From: Pseudomonas sp. FP453
GTDB taxonomy: Bacteria; Pseudomonadota; Gammaproteobacteria; Pseudomonadales; Pseudomonadaceae
Assembly (NCBI RefSeq): GCF_030687495.1
Contig: NZ_CP117435.1
Span: 2,174,501-2,238,500 of the forward strand
DNA length: 64,000 nt
Reading direction: 5' to 3'
Below are positions 30,703-38,729 of the stretch, piece by piece (the stretch's first letter is position 1; each line of letters opens with the position of its first letter). The notes beneath the pieces are model-generated. The model was not told the DNA's origin and made no database searches. It was given only the letters and a program-made list of their open reading frames with translations. A program made the position numbers and the translations under genes.

Positions 30703-31401
30703 TTATTTGCGTACGGTGCGCTGTTCGATGCGCTTCTCGAACGTGCCGCAGATGATCCGGTCGACGTAGATGCCAGGGGTGTGGATCTGCGCCGGGTCCA
30801 GCTCGCCCGGTTCGACGATTTCCTCGACTTCGACCACGGTGATCTTGCCGGCGGTGGCGGCCAGCGGGTTGAAGTTCTGGGCGGTGTGGCGATAGATGAC
30901 GTTGCCGAAGTGGTCGGCTTTCCAGCCTTTGACGATGGCGAAGTCGCCGGTGATGGACTCTTCCATCAGGTACGGGCGGCCTTTGAATTCGCGGGTTTCC
31001 TTGCCCTCGGCAACGGGCGTGCCGACGCCGGTGGCGGTGAAGAAGGCCGGGATACCGGCGCCGCCTGCGCGCATTTTCTCTGCCAGGGTGCCTTGGGGGG
31101 TCAGCACCACTTCGATCTCGCCGCTGAGCAGCTGTTTTTCGAACAGCGCGTTTTCGCCGACGTAGGATGCGATCACCTTGCTGATCTGCTTTTGTTCCAG
31201 CAGCACGCCCAGGCCAAAACCGTCGACGCCGCAGTTGTTGGAAACCACGGTCAGGTCGCGGGTGCCTTTGCGCTTGATCTCGGCGATGAGGTTTTCTGGA
31301 ATGCCACACAGGCCAAAACCACCGGAGAGCACAGTCATGCCGTCTTCCAGGCCTGCCAGCGCTTCTTCATAGGACGCCACGCGTTTATCGAAACCTGCCA
31401 T
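30703..31401 (-). CDS. scoA: 3-oxoacid CoA-transferase subunit A
   Basis: 232 residues with the CoA-transferase family I signature [19 protein letters not shown] and the loop [13 protein letters not shown]. First gene of the ketone-body operon. Start ATG at 31401 follows AGAGGTG; an in-frame extension upstream is antisense to the divergent regulator and is not coding. Confidence 0.92.
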   Translation of the reverse strand: MAGFDKRVASYEEALAGLEDGMTVLSGGFGLCGIPENLIAEIKRKGTRDLTVVSNNCGVDGFGLGVLLEQKQISKVIASYVGENALFEKQLLSGEIEVVLTPQGTLAEKMRAGGAGIPAFFTATGVGTPVAEGKETREFKGRPYLMEESITGDFAIVKGWKADHFGNVIYRHTAQNFNPLAATAGKITVVEVEEIVEPGELDPAQIHTPGIYVDRIICGTFEKRIEQRTVRK

Positions 31402-31534
31402 ATGCACCTCTTTTATTGTTTGTGGGCCAGCCAATGAACCGAGTGTTGCGCTGCTGGATTGATTTGTTAAGTGGTTTTTTAAGGTTGATTGATTTAAAAA
31501 ACAGCATAGTTGAGTCGTCGCCCGGAGCAGCCTC
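31402..31534. promoter_or_regulatory. Divergent promoter region of the scoAB-atoB operon and its LysR gene
   Basis: An A/T-rich 133-base region with repeated TTGATT and TTAAG elements (TTGATTTGTTAAG, TTTTTTAAGG, TTGATTGATTT) suitable for a LysR regulator and both promoters. The exact operator was not determined. Confidence 0.5.
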
Positions 31535-32437
31535 ATGACAGTTAAACAGATGCGCGCCTTTCTCGCCGTGGCCCAGAGCCTGAGCTTTGCCGCCGCCTGT
31601 GAACGCCTGCACCTCTCCCAATCGGCCTTGAGCTTGACCATCAAGGGCCTGGAAGAAGGGCTGGGCGGGCGCCTGTTCAGTCGCAATACCCGCAACGTCG
31701 CGCTCACGCCAGAAGGGGAATCCCTGTTGCCGCTGGCGCGCCGGTTGATTGCCGATTGGGACAACGCCGAAGACGAATTGCGCCAGCGCTTCACCCTGCA
31801 GCGCGGGCGGGTGACGGTGGCGGCGATGCCTTCGTTTGCCGGCAACCTGCTGCCGCCGATCCTGAAGATATTCCGTGCGCGTTACCCTCAGGTGAATGTG
31901 ACCGTGCATGACTTGATCAACGAGCAGGTGCTGGAGATGGTGCGCGACCGCCAGGTGGAGCTGGGTGTGGCGTTCGAGCCGTCAGAGGGTTCGTCACTGG
32001 CGTTTACGCCGCTGTATCTGGACCGTTTCATTGCCGTGGTGCCGGGCGATTCGCCGCTGGCGCAGTGTAGTGAGGTCGATTGGAAAACCCTGCTGGAACA
32101 CCCCTTCATCACCTTGCAACGGCCTTCGACCGTGCGCGTGATGCTGGAAGAACACTTGGGGGCCTTGCAGATGAAGTTGCCGGTGGCGCTGGAAAGCCAT
32201 CAACTGGCGACGGTGGGCAAGATGGTGGCGAGTGGTTTGGGGGTCAGCGCCGTGCCCGCGTTATGCGCGCGGCAGATGGAAGAGGCGGGTGCTCATTGCA
32301 TTACATTGTGCGATCCGGTGATCGAGCGCCCGATAGGCGTGCTGACCAAACCGGGGCATGAACTGTCGGCGGCGGCACAAGTGCTGTTTGATATCTTTCG
32401 GGATGAGGCGGCGAAGGGGCGTTTTCCAACTTTCTGA
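31535..32437 (+). CDS. LysR family transcriptional regulator of the CoA-transferase operon
   Basis: 300 residues. HTH at [41 protein letters not shown], then a periplasmic-binding-like effector domain. It is divergent from scoA, the usual place for a LysR activator, so it probably controls acetoacetate or hydroxybutyrate use. GGAG lies ahead of the ATG. Confidence 0.87.
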   Translation: MTVKQMRAFLAVAQSLSFAAACERLHLSQSALSLTIKGLEEGLGGRLFSRNTRNVALTPEGESLLPLARRLIADWDNAEDELRQRFTLQRGRVTVAAMPSFAGNLLPPILKIFRARYPQVNVTVHDLINEQVLEMVRDRQVELGVAFEPSEGSSLAFTPLYLDRFIAVVPGDSPLAQCSEVDWKTLLEHPFITLQRPSTVRVMLEEHLGALQMKLPVALESHQLATVGKMVASGLGVSAVPALCARQMEEAGAHCITLCDPVIERPIGVLTKPGHELSAAAQVLFDIFRDEAAKGRFPTF

Positions 32438-32453
32438 ATACACCACAAACAAG

Positions 32454-32481
32454 TGTGGGAGCTGGCAAGCCAGCTCCCACA
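32454..32481. repeat. Minimal REP palindrome
   Basis: TGTGGGAGCTGGC, AAG-type turn and GCCAGCTCCCACA form one nearly perfect hairpin, as if the two heads of a REP pair had fused. It lies between convergent genes. Confidence 0.85.
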
Positions 32482-32500
32482 GGAGTGTACAAGTTACTTT

Positions 32501-32830
32501 CTAGTAGTAGCGATCAATCACTTTAACTTGCGAGCTGTCCTTGACGGCTGCCCAGGCATTGTTAAGGGTGTCGAATACTTGTTCGATAAAGTTGCGATCA
32601 GCCGCAGCCTTCTTGCCGACATAACCCTGGCCCCGGCGGTACACCTTCAGGCGTGCTGCCAGTTCACGGTTATTACGGTCAAATTCGGCTTCTTGGGTAT
32701 TGGGCGCCAGGCAGTCAAGTTGCACTTCGCCCGATTTGCCAATCCACAGGATATGGTCGTCGAGAGTGTCTTTCTGCGCTGCGAACATCTCAGCCAATTC
32801 GTCGATAGTTGGTTGGTTGTTCAGATTCAT
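32501..32830 (-). CDS. Uncharacterised conserved-looking protein
   Basis: 109 residues, hydrophilic: NNQPTIDELAEMFAAQKDTLDDHILWIGKSGEVQLDCLAP in the first half and a basic middle (RLKVYRRGQGYVGKKAAADRNF) before an aromatic end. No signal peptide, membrane helix or known motif. AAGGGGCTTACAC precedes the ATG, giving fair translation. Base composition is slightly more A/T-rich than its neighbours, and a gene-poor 600-base region lies upstream. Function unknown. Confidence 0.65.
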   Translation of the reverse strand: MNLNNQPTIDELAEMFAAQKDTLDDHILWIGKSGEVQLDCLAPNTQEAEFDRNNRELAARLKVYRRGQGYVGKKAAADRNFIEQVFDTLNNAWAAVKDSSQVKVIDRYY

Positions 32831-33325
32831 GTGTAAGCCCCTTGACCAGTTGGCGATCTATCAATTGATTCGTTAAAACTGCTTAGTTGTCTCCGGTTGC
32901 GAAAACCGGGCGTCAGCGACGGTCTGCCGAATACGGGCAGGGTCTTGAACCTGATGCATGTAGTCTTGCTGATGAACTGCTACGCCATGGTTTCATAACG
33001 AAGACAAGCAGCGTTTGAGCTCCTTGTACCGATCCTTGCGGGCCGGTCAGCTTCATCAATCTGCCTTGTGGGCAGTGCACATCCGGAAAAAACAGCTCGG
33101 CGGTCAGACGAGCTCTTTCAAAACGCTTGTTACCAACGCTCCCGATCCGGGAGACGTCTCGATAATGCAAGGACAAAAAGGTTACGTCAACGGTTATGTA
33201 GTGATTATTTTTGGTCACTACATAAATCGCCGTGGCGGCGGGGGGATGCGTGGAATTGTGACTTGGGCGTCATTTTTTGGCGTGGCGGGTCGGGGTTCGC
33301 AGCTCAATGATTCACTGCAAAACCC
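32831..33325. other. Gene-poor region
   Basis: Nothing here has convincing coding character; a minus-strand frame of about 100 codons (32913-33218) lacks a good ribosome-binding site and a recognisable protein. It contains a perfect 11-base inverted repeat (33194-33204 and 33215-33225). Confidence 0.5.
33194..33225. repeat. Perfect inverted repeat TTATGTAGTGA
   Basis: Arms of 11 bases separated by a 10-base T-rich loop, in otherwise gene-free DNA. It may be an operator or an integration-type site; no partner copy was seen in the window. Confidence 0.7.
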
Positions 33326-33414
33326 TGTGGGAGCGGGCTTGCCCGCGATAGCGGTCAGCCAGTTGATACATCTGTAACTGAAACACCGCTATCGCAGGCA
33401 AGCCAGCTCCCACA
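33326..33414. repeat. REP pair
   Basis: TGTGGGAGCGGGCTTGCCCG and an inverted GCAGGCAAGCCAGCTCCCAC copy around a variable loop, 3' of the sirtuin gene. Confidence 0.85.
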
Positions 33415-33448
33415 CAAGCCTTGCTCATATTTTAGAGGGGAGGTGTTG

Positions 33449-34294
33449 CTAGCTCAGTCGCTCAACCAGCAACGGCAACAGCCGTTCGCACGAAGCTTCG
33501 ATCTTTACCTGCAACAGTTCATCCCCGCGTGTCTTGCCCAGATTGATGGCAATCACCGGCTTGCCTTGTTCAACCATCGCCTTGCACAGGCGAAACGCCG
33601 AATAAGCCATCAGCGATGAACCGACCACCAGCAACCCCTCGGCCTGCGCCACCGCCGCCATGGCCTTGGCGGCCGTCGCCTGGGCGACGTTCTCGCCGAA
33701 GAACACCACATCCGGTTTCAAGCGTTGACCGTTGCAATGGGGGCAGTGGGGGACCTGGAAGCGTTCTTCAAAGGCCGGATCCAGCAACGTATCGCCATCG
33801 GGCGCTTGCACGGCATCGACGCCGGCCAGGTAGGGGTTCTCGTGTTCCATCCGTTGTTGGATCACATCGCGCGGGCTGCGCTGCTGGCAGTCCAGGCACA
33901 GCACGCGGTGCAGGCTGCCGTGCAGCTCGATCACGTCATGGCTGCCGGCCTGGTCATGCAGGGTGTCGACGTTTTGAGTGATCAACCCGCTGATGCGCTG
34001 GCGTTGTTGCAGGGTCGCCAGGGCCCGATGGGCGGGGTTCGGCTGGGCGATGCGCACCCTCGGCCAACCCAGCATCGCCCGCGCCCAATAACGGCGGCGG
34101 GCTTGGGCGGTAGCGAGGAATTCCTGGTACATCATCGGCGCCTTGCCCCGGCGTACACCTTCGCTGTTGCGATAATCGGGAATGCCCGAAGGCGTGCTGA
34201 TGCCCGCACCGGTCAGCACCAGAAAGCGCCGTTCGGCCATGGCCCGGTGCAGGGTGTCGAGGTGGTCGTCCTGATGTTCCAGGCTGTCGAGCAT
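33449..34294 (-). CDS. NAD-dependent protein deacetylase, SIR2 family
   Basis: 281 residues. LVLTGAGISTPSGIPDYR is the NAD-binding GAGIS loop, TQNVDTLHDQAG and ELHGSLHRV include the catalytic histidine, and CLDC...CPHC are four zinc ligands. The sequence fits the proteobacterial sirtuin/SirTM-like group that also resembles CobB class II. Start at 34294 follows AGGGGA. The CBS gene ends 8 bases upstream on the same strand, so the two are likely co-transcribed. Confidence 0.9.
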   Translation of the reverse strand: MLDSLEHQDDHLDTLHRAMAERRFLVLTGAGISTPSGIPDYRNSEGVRRGKAPMMYQEFLATAQARRRYWARAMLGWPRVRIAQPNPAHRALATLQQRQRISGLITQNVDTLHDQAGSHDVIELHGSLHRVLCLDCQQRSPRDVIQQRMEHENPYLAGVDAVQAPDGDTLLDPAFEERFQVPHCPHCNGQRLKPDVVFFGENVAQATAAKAMAAVAQAEGLLVVGSSLMAYSAFRLCKAMVEQGKPVIAINLGKTRGDELLQVKIEASCERLLPLLVERLS

Positions 34295-34302
34295 GGGTTC
34301 CC

Positions 34303-34744
34303 CTATTCGCCGCGGATGTATTGCTCCAGTTGCTTGATCAGGTCTGCCTGGTCGGCAATGGCTTCTTTCACCAGGTCGCCAATGGACAGCAGGCCCAGCA
34401 GTTTTCCATCTTCGACGACAGGCAGGTGGCGCAGGTGGCTGTCGGTCATGATGTTCATGCACTCATCGACTTTCTTGTGGGTGTCGACGGTGATCACCGG
34501 TGAGCTCATCACCTCGTGGACCTTCGTGGTGACCGACGACAACCCCTTGAGCATGATCTTACGTGCATAGTCACGTTCGCTGATGATGCCCACCACGACG
34601 CCATCCCTGACGACCGGCAAGGCCCCCGACGTTTTTCTCCGACATGCGGACCAGCGCTTCAAACACGGTGTGGTCGTGTTTGATGACATGGACTTCCTGA
34701 TTCTTCTGGTCCTTGGCTTTGAGCACTTGTGCAACGGTTTTCAT
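34303..34744 (-). pseudogene. CBS-domain protein, +1 frameshift as sequenced
   Basis: The intended product is 146 residues with two CBS domains: MKTVAQVLKAKDQKNQEVHVIKHDHTVFEALVRMSEKNVG, then in the shifted frame ALPVVRDGVVVGIISERDYARKI and a second domain with MTDSHLRHLPVVEDGKLLGLLSIGDLVKEAI. An extra C in the five-base run 34623-34627 (plus strand) separates the two parts. Paired CBS domains bind adenine nucleotides and are typical stress-linked regulators. The start is the ATG at 34744 after GGAG. A sequence error is likely. Confidence 0.82.
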
Positions 34745-34877
34745 GGCGGCCACTCCGGTGTTGTGGTTAGGAAGTCAGCGGGTCCCCTACAGAATCCTAG
34801 ACGGCCCACGGGAGGGCAAGGTCCAAAGCGGCGTCAAACCCGTCGAAAAACGTCATTCGCCGGACTTTTTTCCGCTT

Positions 34878-36818
34878 TTACCCGGCATTTGCCGGTTTTT
34901 TGCCGCGCCGGGGGCTGGCGGCCGTCTTGCGTGGGGCGCTCTTGCGCTTCTTTTTCCACGGCGCAGCGCCTTGGCCTGGCGGGCCGGTGATGGTCATGCG
35001 CAGGCCATTGCAGCGCGCCACCTGCTTGCTCATCCAGGCCGCCTGCTTGGCGACGAACTCTTCCAGGCTCATCTCACCGCTTTGCACCATGTCCAGGGCT
35101 TGCTCCCAGATCGCGGTGGTGCCTGGGTCGGCAATGGCGCGGGGCACAGCGTCGATCAGGCTGAATGCCGCAGGCGTCGCCGACAGGGCCTTGCCGTTTT
35201 TCACCAGGTAACCACGGTCCAGCAGGCCCTGGATAATCCCGGCGCGGGTGGCTTCGGTGCCAATGCCCGTGGTGTCCTTGAGCTTTTGCTTGAGCAGTGG
35301 GTCTTCCACCAGTTTGGCGACGTTCTTCATCGCCTTGATCAGGTCGCCCTCGGTAAAGGGCTTGGGCGGTTGGGTCCACAGGTCCTTGAGGTTGACCTTG
35401 GCCACCGCATACTCCTGGCCTTGCACCAGCGTGGGCAACGCTTGCGGTGCAGGGGCTTCGCGGCCCTTGGCCGGCGCCAGGGCTTCGGGCAGGGCGCGTT
35501 TCCAGCCGGGTTCGATCACCACCTTGCCCACCGCGCGCAACGCGTGCCCGGCGCAGTCGAAATCCGCCTGGGTGCGGTCGTATTCATGGTTGGGCAGGAA
35601 CTGCGCCAGGTAACGCGCGCGAATCAACGTGTACACCGCGCGGTGCTTGCCGGTGAGTTGACCCGCGTCCTTGCCGGCGCCGGTGGGGATGATGCCGTGG
35701 TGGGCGCTGACCTTGGCGTCGCTCCACGCCCGCGAACGGCGTTGCGGGTCGAGATGGGGCATCAGCTCGTTCACGGCAGCATCGGCTCGGCCCAGCGCGG
35801 CGAGAATCTTCGGCGCGTCGCTGTGCTGGCTGACCGGCAGGTAGCCGCAGTCGCTGCGTGGGTAGGTGATGGCCTTGTGGGTTTCGTACAACGACTGGGC
35901 GATGTCGAGGGTTTCCTGGGCGCCAAGGCCGAGCTTCTTGGAGCAGATTTCCTGCAGGGTGCCCAGGTCGAAGGGCAGGGGCGCCACCTCGCGCATGCGT
36001 TCGGTACGCAGCTTGACCAGGCGCGCGCTGGCCGCGTTGCGCATCGCATCGGCCGCGTCCCGCGCCAGTTGCGGGTTGAGGCAACGGCCCTGGTCATCGC
36101 AGCCATCCTCGGCCGCGCGCCATTGGGCGGTGAAGGTCATGTGCTGGTGCTGCAAGTCGACGTCGATGGCCCAATACGCCACCGGGACGAAATCGGCGAT
36201 GCTGCGGTCGCGGTCCACCACCAGGCGCAGGGTCGGGGTTTGCACGCGGCCCACGGGCAGCACGCCTTGATACCCGGACTGGCGTCCGAGCAGGGTGAAC
36301 AAGCGGCTCATGTTCATGCCGATCAGCCAGTCGGCGCGGGAACGGCCAAGGGCCGAGTGGTACAGGCTGAAGGTTTCGGCGCCGGGCTTGAGTGCGGCCA
36401 GGGCCTTGCGAATGGACGCATCGTCCAGCGCCGACAGCCACAAGCGCTGGATCGGCCCACGATAACGGCAGTGTTCCACCAGTTCGCGGGCAATCATCTC
36501 GCCTTCGCGGTCGGCGTCGGTGGCGATCACCAGTTCCTGGGCTTCCCCCAGCAGGCGCTTGACCGCCTTATATTGGCTGGCGGTCTTGGGCTTGACCCGC
36601 ATCTTCCATTTTTCCGGGACGATCGGCAGGTCGGCCAGCACCCAGCGCTTGTACTTGGCGTCGTAGGCGTCGGGCGGGGCGGTTTCCAGCAGGTGGCCGA
36701 TGCACCAGGTGACTGTGACCCCATTGCCCAGCCAGCAGCCGTCGCCCCGGCGACTGGCACCGAGCACGGCCGCGATGTCCTTGGCCTGGGAGGGTTTTTC
36801 ACAGAGGTACAGCCGCAT
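34878..36818 (-). CDS. topB: DNA topoisomerase III TopB
   Basis: 646 residues from the ATG at 36818. Toprim domain with CEKPSQAKDIA and acidic triad DADREGE (about 101-107), active-site Tyr319 in AITYPRSDCGYL, and a basic tail (KKKRKSAPRKTAASPRRGKK) instead of zinc fingers. Relaxes/decatenates DNA and resolves recombination intermediates with RecQ. Two further in-frame starts lie 6-9 bases upstream. A LexA box lies about 70 bases before the gene. Confidence 0.92.
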   Translation of the reverse strand: MRLYLCEKPSQAKDIAAVLGASRRGDGCWLGNGVTVTWCIGHLLETAPPDAYDAKYKRWVLADLPIVPEKWKMRVKPKTASQYKAVKRLLGEAQELVIATDADREGEMIARELVEHCRYRGPIQRLWLSALDDASIRKALAALKPGAETFSLYHSALGRSRADWLIGMNMSRLFTLLGRQSGYQGVLPVGRVQTPTLRLVVDRDRSIADFVPVAYWAIDVDLQHQHMTFTAQWRAAEDGCDDQGRCLNPQLARDAADAMRNAASARLVKLRTERMREVAPLPFDLGTLQEICSKKLGLGAQETLDIAQSLYETHKAITYPRSDCGYLPVSQHSDAPKILAALGRADAAVNELMPHLDPQRRSRAWSDAKVSAHHGIIPTGAGKDAGQLTGKHRAVYTLIRARYLAQFLPNHEYDRTQADFDCAGHALRAVGKVVIEPGWKRALPEALAPAKGREAPAPQALPTLVQGQEYAVAKVNLKDLWTQPPKPFTEGDLIKAMKNVAKLVEDPLLKQKLKDTTGIGTEATRAGIIQGLLDRGYLVKNGKALSATPAAFSLIDAVPRAIADPGTTAIWEQALDMVQSGEMSLEEFVAKQAAWMSKQVARCNGLRMTITGPPGQGAAPWKKKRKSAPRKTAASPRRGKKPANAG

Positions 36819-36886
36819 GGTCATCACATCAGATCGGGTTGATGCTGTGCAGGATGCTCAGTCAGCGAGCATTGATCAACCATTAT

Positions 36887-36902
36887 CTGTATGGATGTAC
36901 AG
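36887..36902. promoter_or_regulatory. LexA (SOS) box upstream of topB
   Basis: CTGTATGGATGTACAG has both CTGT and ACAG half-sites with eight bases between, close to CTGTATATATATACAG. On the minus strand it is directly followed by GATAAT, a good -10 element, so LexA would sit over the promoter core of topB. Confidence 0.75.
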
Positions 36903-36930
36903 CAATTTGTGTGAGCGGCGCAAAACAAAA

Positions 36931-37019
36931 TGTGGGAGCGGGCTTGCCCGCGATGGCGTCCTGTCTGTGCCGAATCTATCGACTGACACACCGCAATCGC
37001 GGGCAAGCCCGCTCCCACA
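36931..37019. repeat. REP pair
   Basis: TGTGGGAGCGGGCTTGCCCG and its full inverted copy with a variable loop, between the MHS transporter stop and the topB promoter. Confidence 0.87.
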
Positions 37020-37041
37020 AGGGATCTTCAGGGGTGGAAGA

Positions 37042-38664
37042 TCAGTTGTTATCGATATCCACGTGCCGGGTTTCCTTCAGGCAGATCATCCCCACCACCA
37101 GGCTCACCCCCGTCACCACCACCGGGTACCACAGGCCGTAGAAAATATCCCCGGTGTACACCACCAACGCAAACGACACCGTCGGCAGGAACCCGCCAAA
37201 CCAGCCGTTGCCGATGTGATACGGCAGGGACATCGAGGTGTAGCGGATACGCGTCGGGAACAGTTCCACCATCAGCGCCGCCAGCGGGCCGTAGCACATG
37301 GCCGCGATCAGGATCAGCGCGACGATCAGCACCACCACCATGGTTTTGTTGACCTGGGCCACGTCCGCCGAACTCGGGTAGCCGGCCAGGGTCACGGCGC
37401 CGCGCAGGGCCGCTTCGTCAAAACCGTCGATACGCACTTCGCCCACGCTCACCTGCACCGGGCTGCCGGCCGGGGCGGCGGCGCTGCTGTAGGGCAGGCC
37501 CTGCTTGACCAGGAAGGTCTTGACCTTGTCGCATGGGCTGTCAAATTTCGCCTTGCCCACCGGGTCGAACTGGAAGGTGCAGGTGGCCGGGTCGGCCAGC
37601 ACGGTGATCGGCGCCTGTTGGCTGGCCTGGTCCATCGCCGGGTTGGTGTAGTGCGCCAGGCTCTTGAAGATCGGGAAGTACAGCACGGTGGCCAGCAGCA
37701 GGCCGAGCATCAGCACCGGCTTGCGCCCGACCTTGTCCGACAGCCAGCCAAAGAAGATAAAGAACGGCGCGCCAATCACCACGCTGATAATCAGCAACAT
37801 GTTGGCCAGGGCCGGGTCCATCTTGAGGAACTGGGTGAGGAAGAACAGCACATAGAACTGCGCCGCGTAAAAGGTCACCGCTTGCCCGCCGTTGATGCTG
37901 AACAGCGCGATCAGCACCACCTTGAGGTTGTCCCAGTTGCCGAACGACTCACTGATCGGCGCCTTGCTCGCCTTGCCTTCCTCTTTCATTTTCAGGAAGG
38001 CCGGCGACTCGTGCAGGCTCATGCGGATCCAGGTGGAAATGCCCAGCAGCACGATGGAGAACAGGAACGGAATACGCCAGCCCCATACTTCGAACTGGTC
38101 GCCAGTGAAGTAACGGCACGCCAGCACCACCAACAGCGACAGCAGCAGGCCGATGGTCGCGGTGGATTGAATCCAGCTGGTATGAAAACCACGCTTGCCC
38201 GCCGGTGCATGCTCGGCCACATAGGTCGCCGCGCCGCCGTATTCGCCGCCCAGCGCCAGGCCCTGGAGCATGCGCAGCACGATGAGGATGATCGGTGCCG
38301 CGATGCCGATGCTGGCGTAGGTCGGCAACAGCCCCACGCAAAACGTCGCCACGCCCATGAGGATGATGGTCACCAGGAAGGTGTACTTGCGCCCGATCAT
38401 GTCGCCCAGGCGGCCGAACACCAGCGCACCGAAGGGCCGCACCACAAAGCCGGCCGCAAAGGCCATCAAGGCAAAGATAAACGCCGTGGTGTCGTTGACC
38501 CCGGCAAAGAACTGCTTGCTGATAACCGCCGCCAGCGCGCCGTAGAGGAAAAAGTCATACCACTCGAACACCGTCCCCAGGGACGAGGCGAAGATGACTT
38601 TCTTTGAGTCGTTGTTGGTGCTCGCGTCTATGACCGAGCCCAGGGGTTGAGCATGTTCTGACAT
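37042..38664 (-). CDS. MFS transporter, metabolite:H+ symporter (MHS/ProP-like) with extra loop
   Basis: 540 residues. MHS signature GTVFEWYDFFLYG and GRLGDMIGRKYTF (motif A), RMLQGLALGGEYGGAATYVAEHA. About 110 residues (near 335-450) including two cysteines (ATCTFQF and SPCDK) are inserted before the last helices, making it about 100 residues longer than typical ProP/ShiA relatives. It is likely an inner-membrane symporter for a small organic acid or betaine. It follows the GMC oxidoreductase gene by 65 bases on the same strand, suggesting uptake or supply of that enzyme's substrate. Confidence 0.85.
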   Translation of the reverse strand: MSEHAQPLGSVIDASTNNDSKKVIFASSLGTVFEWYDFFLYGALAAVISKQFFAGVNDTTAFIFALMAFAAGFVVRPFGALVFGRLGDMIGRKYTFLVTIILMGVATFCVGLLPTYASIGIAAPIILIVLRMLQGLALGGEYGGAATYVAEHAPAGKRGFHTSWIQSTATIGLLLSLLVVLACRYFTGDQFEVWGWRIPFLFSIVLLGISTWIRMSLHESPAFLKMKEEGKASKAPISESFGNWDNLKVVLIALFSINGGQAVTFYAAQFYVLFFLTQFLKMDPALANMLLIISVVIGAPFFIFFGWLSDKVGRKPVLMLGLLLATVLYFPIFKSLAHYTNPAMDQASQQAPITVLADPATCTFQFDPVGKAKFDSPCDKVKTFLVKQGLPYSSAAAPAGSPVQVSVGEVRIDGFDEAALRGAVTLAGYPSSADVAQVNKTMVVVLIVALILIAAMCYGPLAALMVELFPTRIRYTSMSLPYHIGNGWFGGFLPTVSFALVVYTGDIFYGLWYPVVVTGVSLVVGMICLKETRHVDIDNN

Positions 38665-38729
38665 CGGGTAGCCCTCACAGTGATTATTTATTGTTGTTCC
38701 ACTGTCGGCGCCAGGTGTGGCGCCGCTAT

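Noticed and set aside
32913..33218. 101-codon minus-strand frame in the gene-poor region
   Set aside because: No good ribosome-binding site, no recognisable protein, and it spans the 11-base inverted repeat.
34713..36842. 709-residue plus-strand open frame opposite topB
   Set aside because: Antisense to a complete topoisomerase III gene; the composition is that of a mirrored GC-rich gene and no domain is visible.
36700..38607. 635-residue plus-strand open frame opposite the MHS transporter
   Set aside because: Antisense shadow; no ribosome-binding site and no family pattern.
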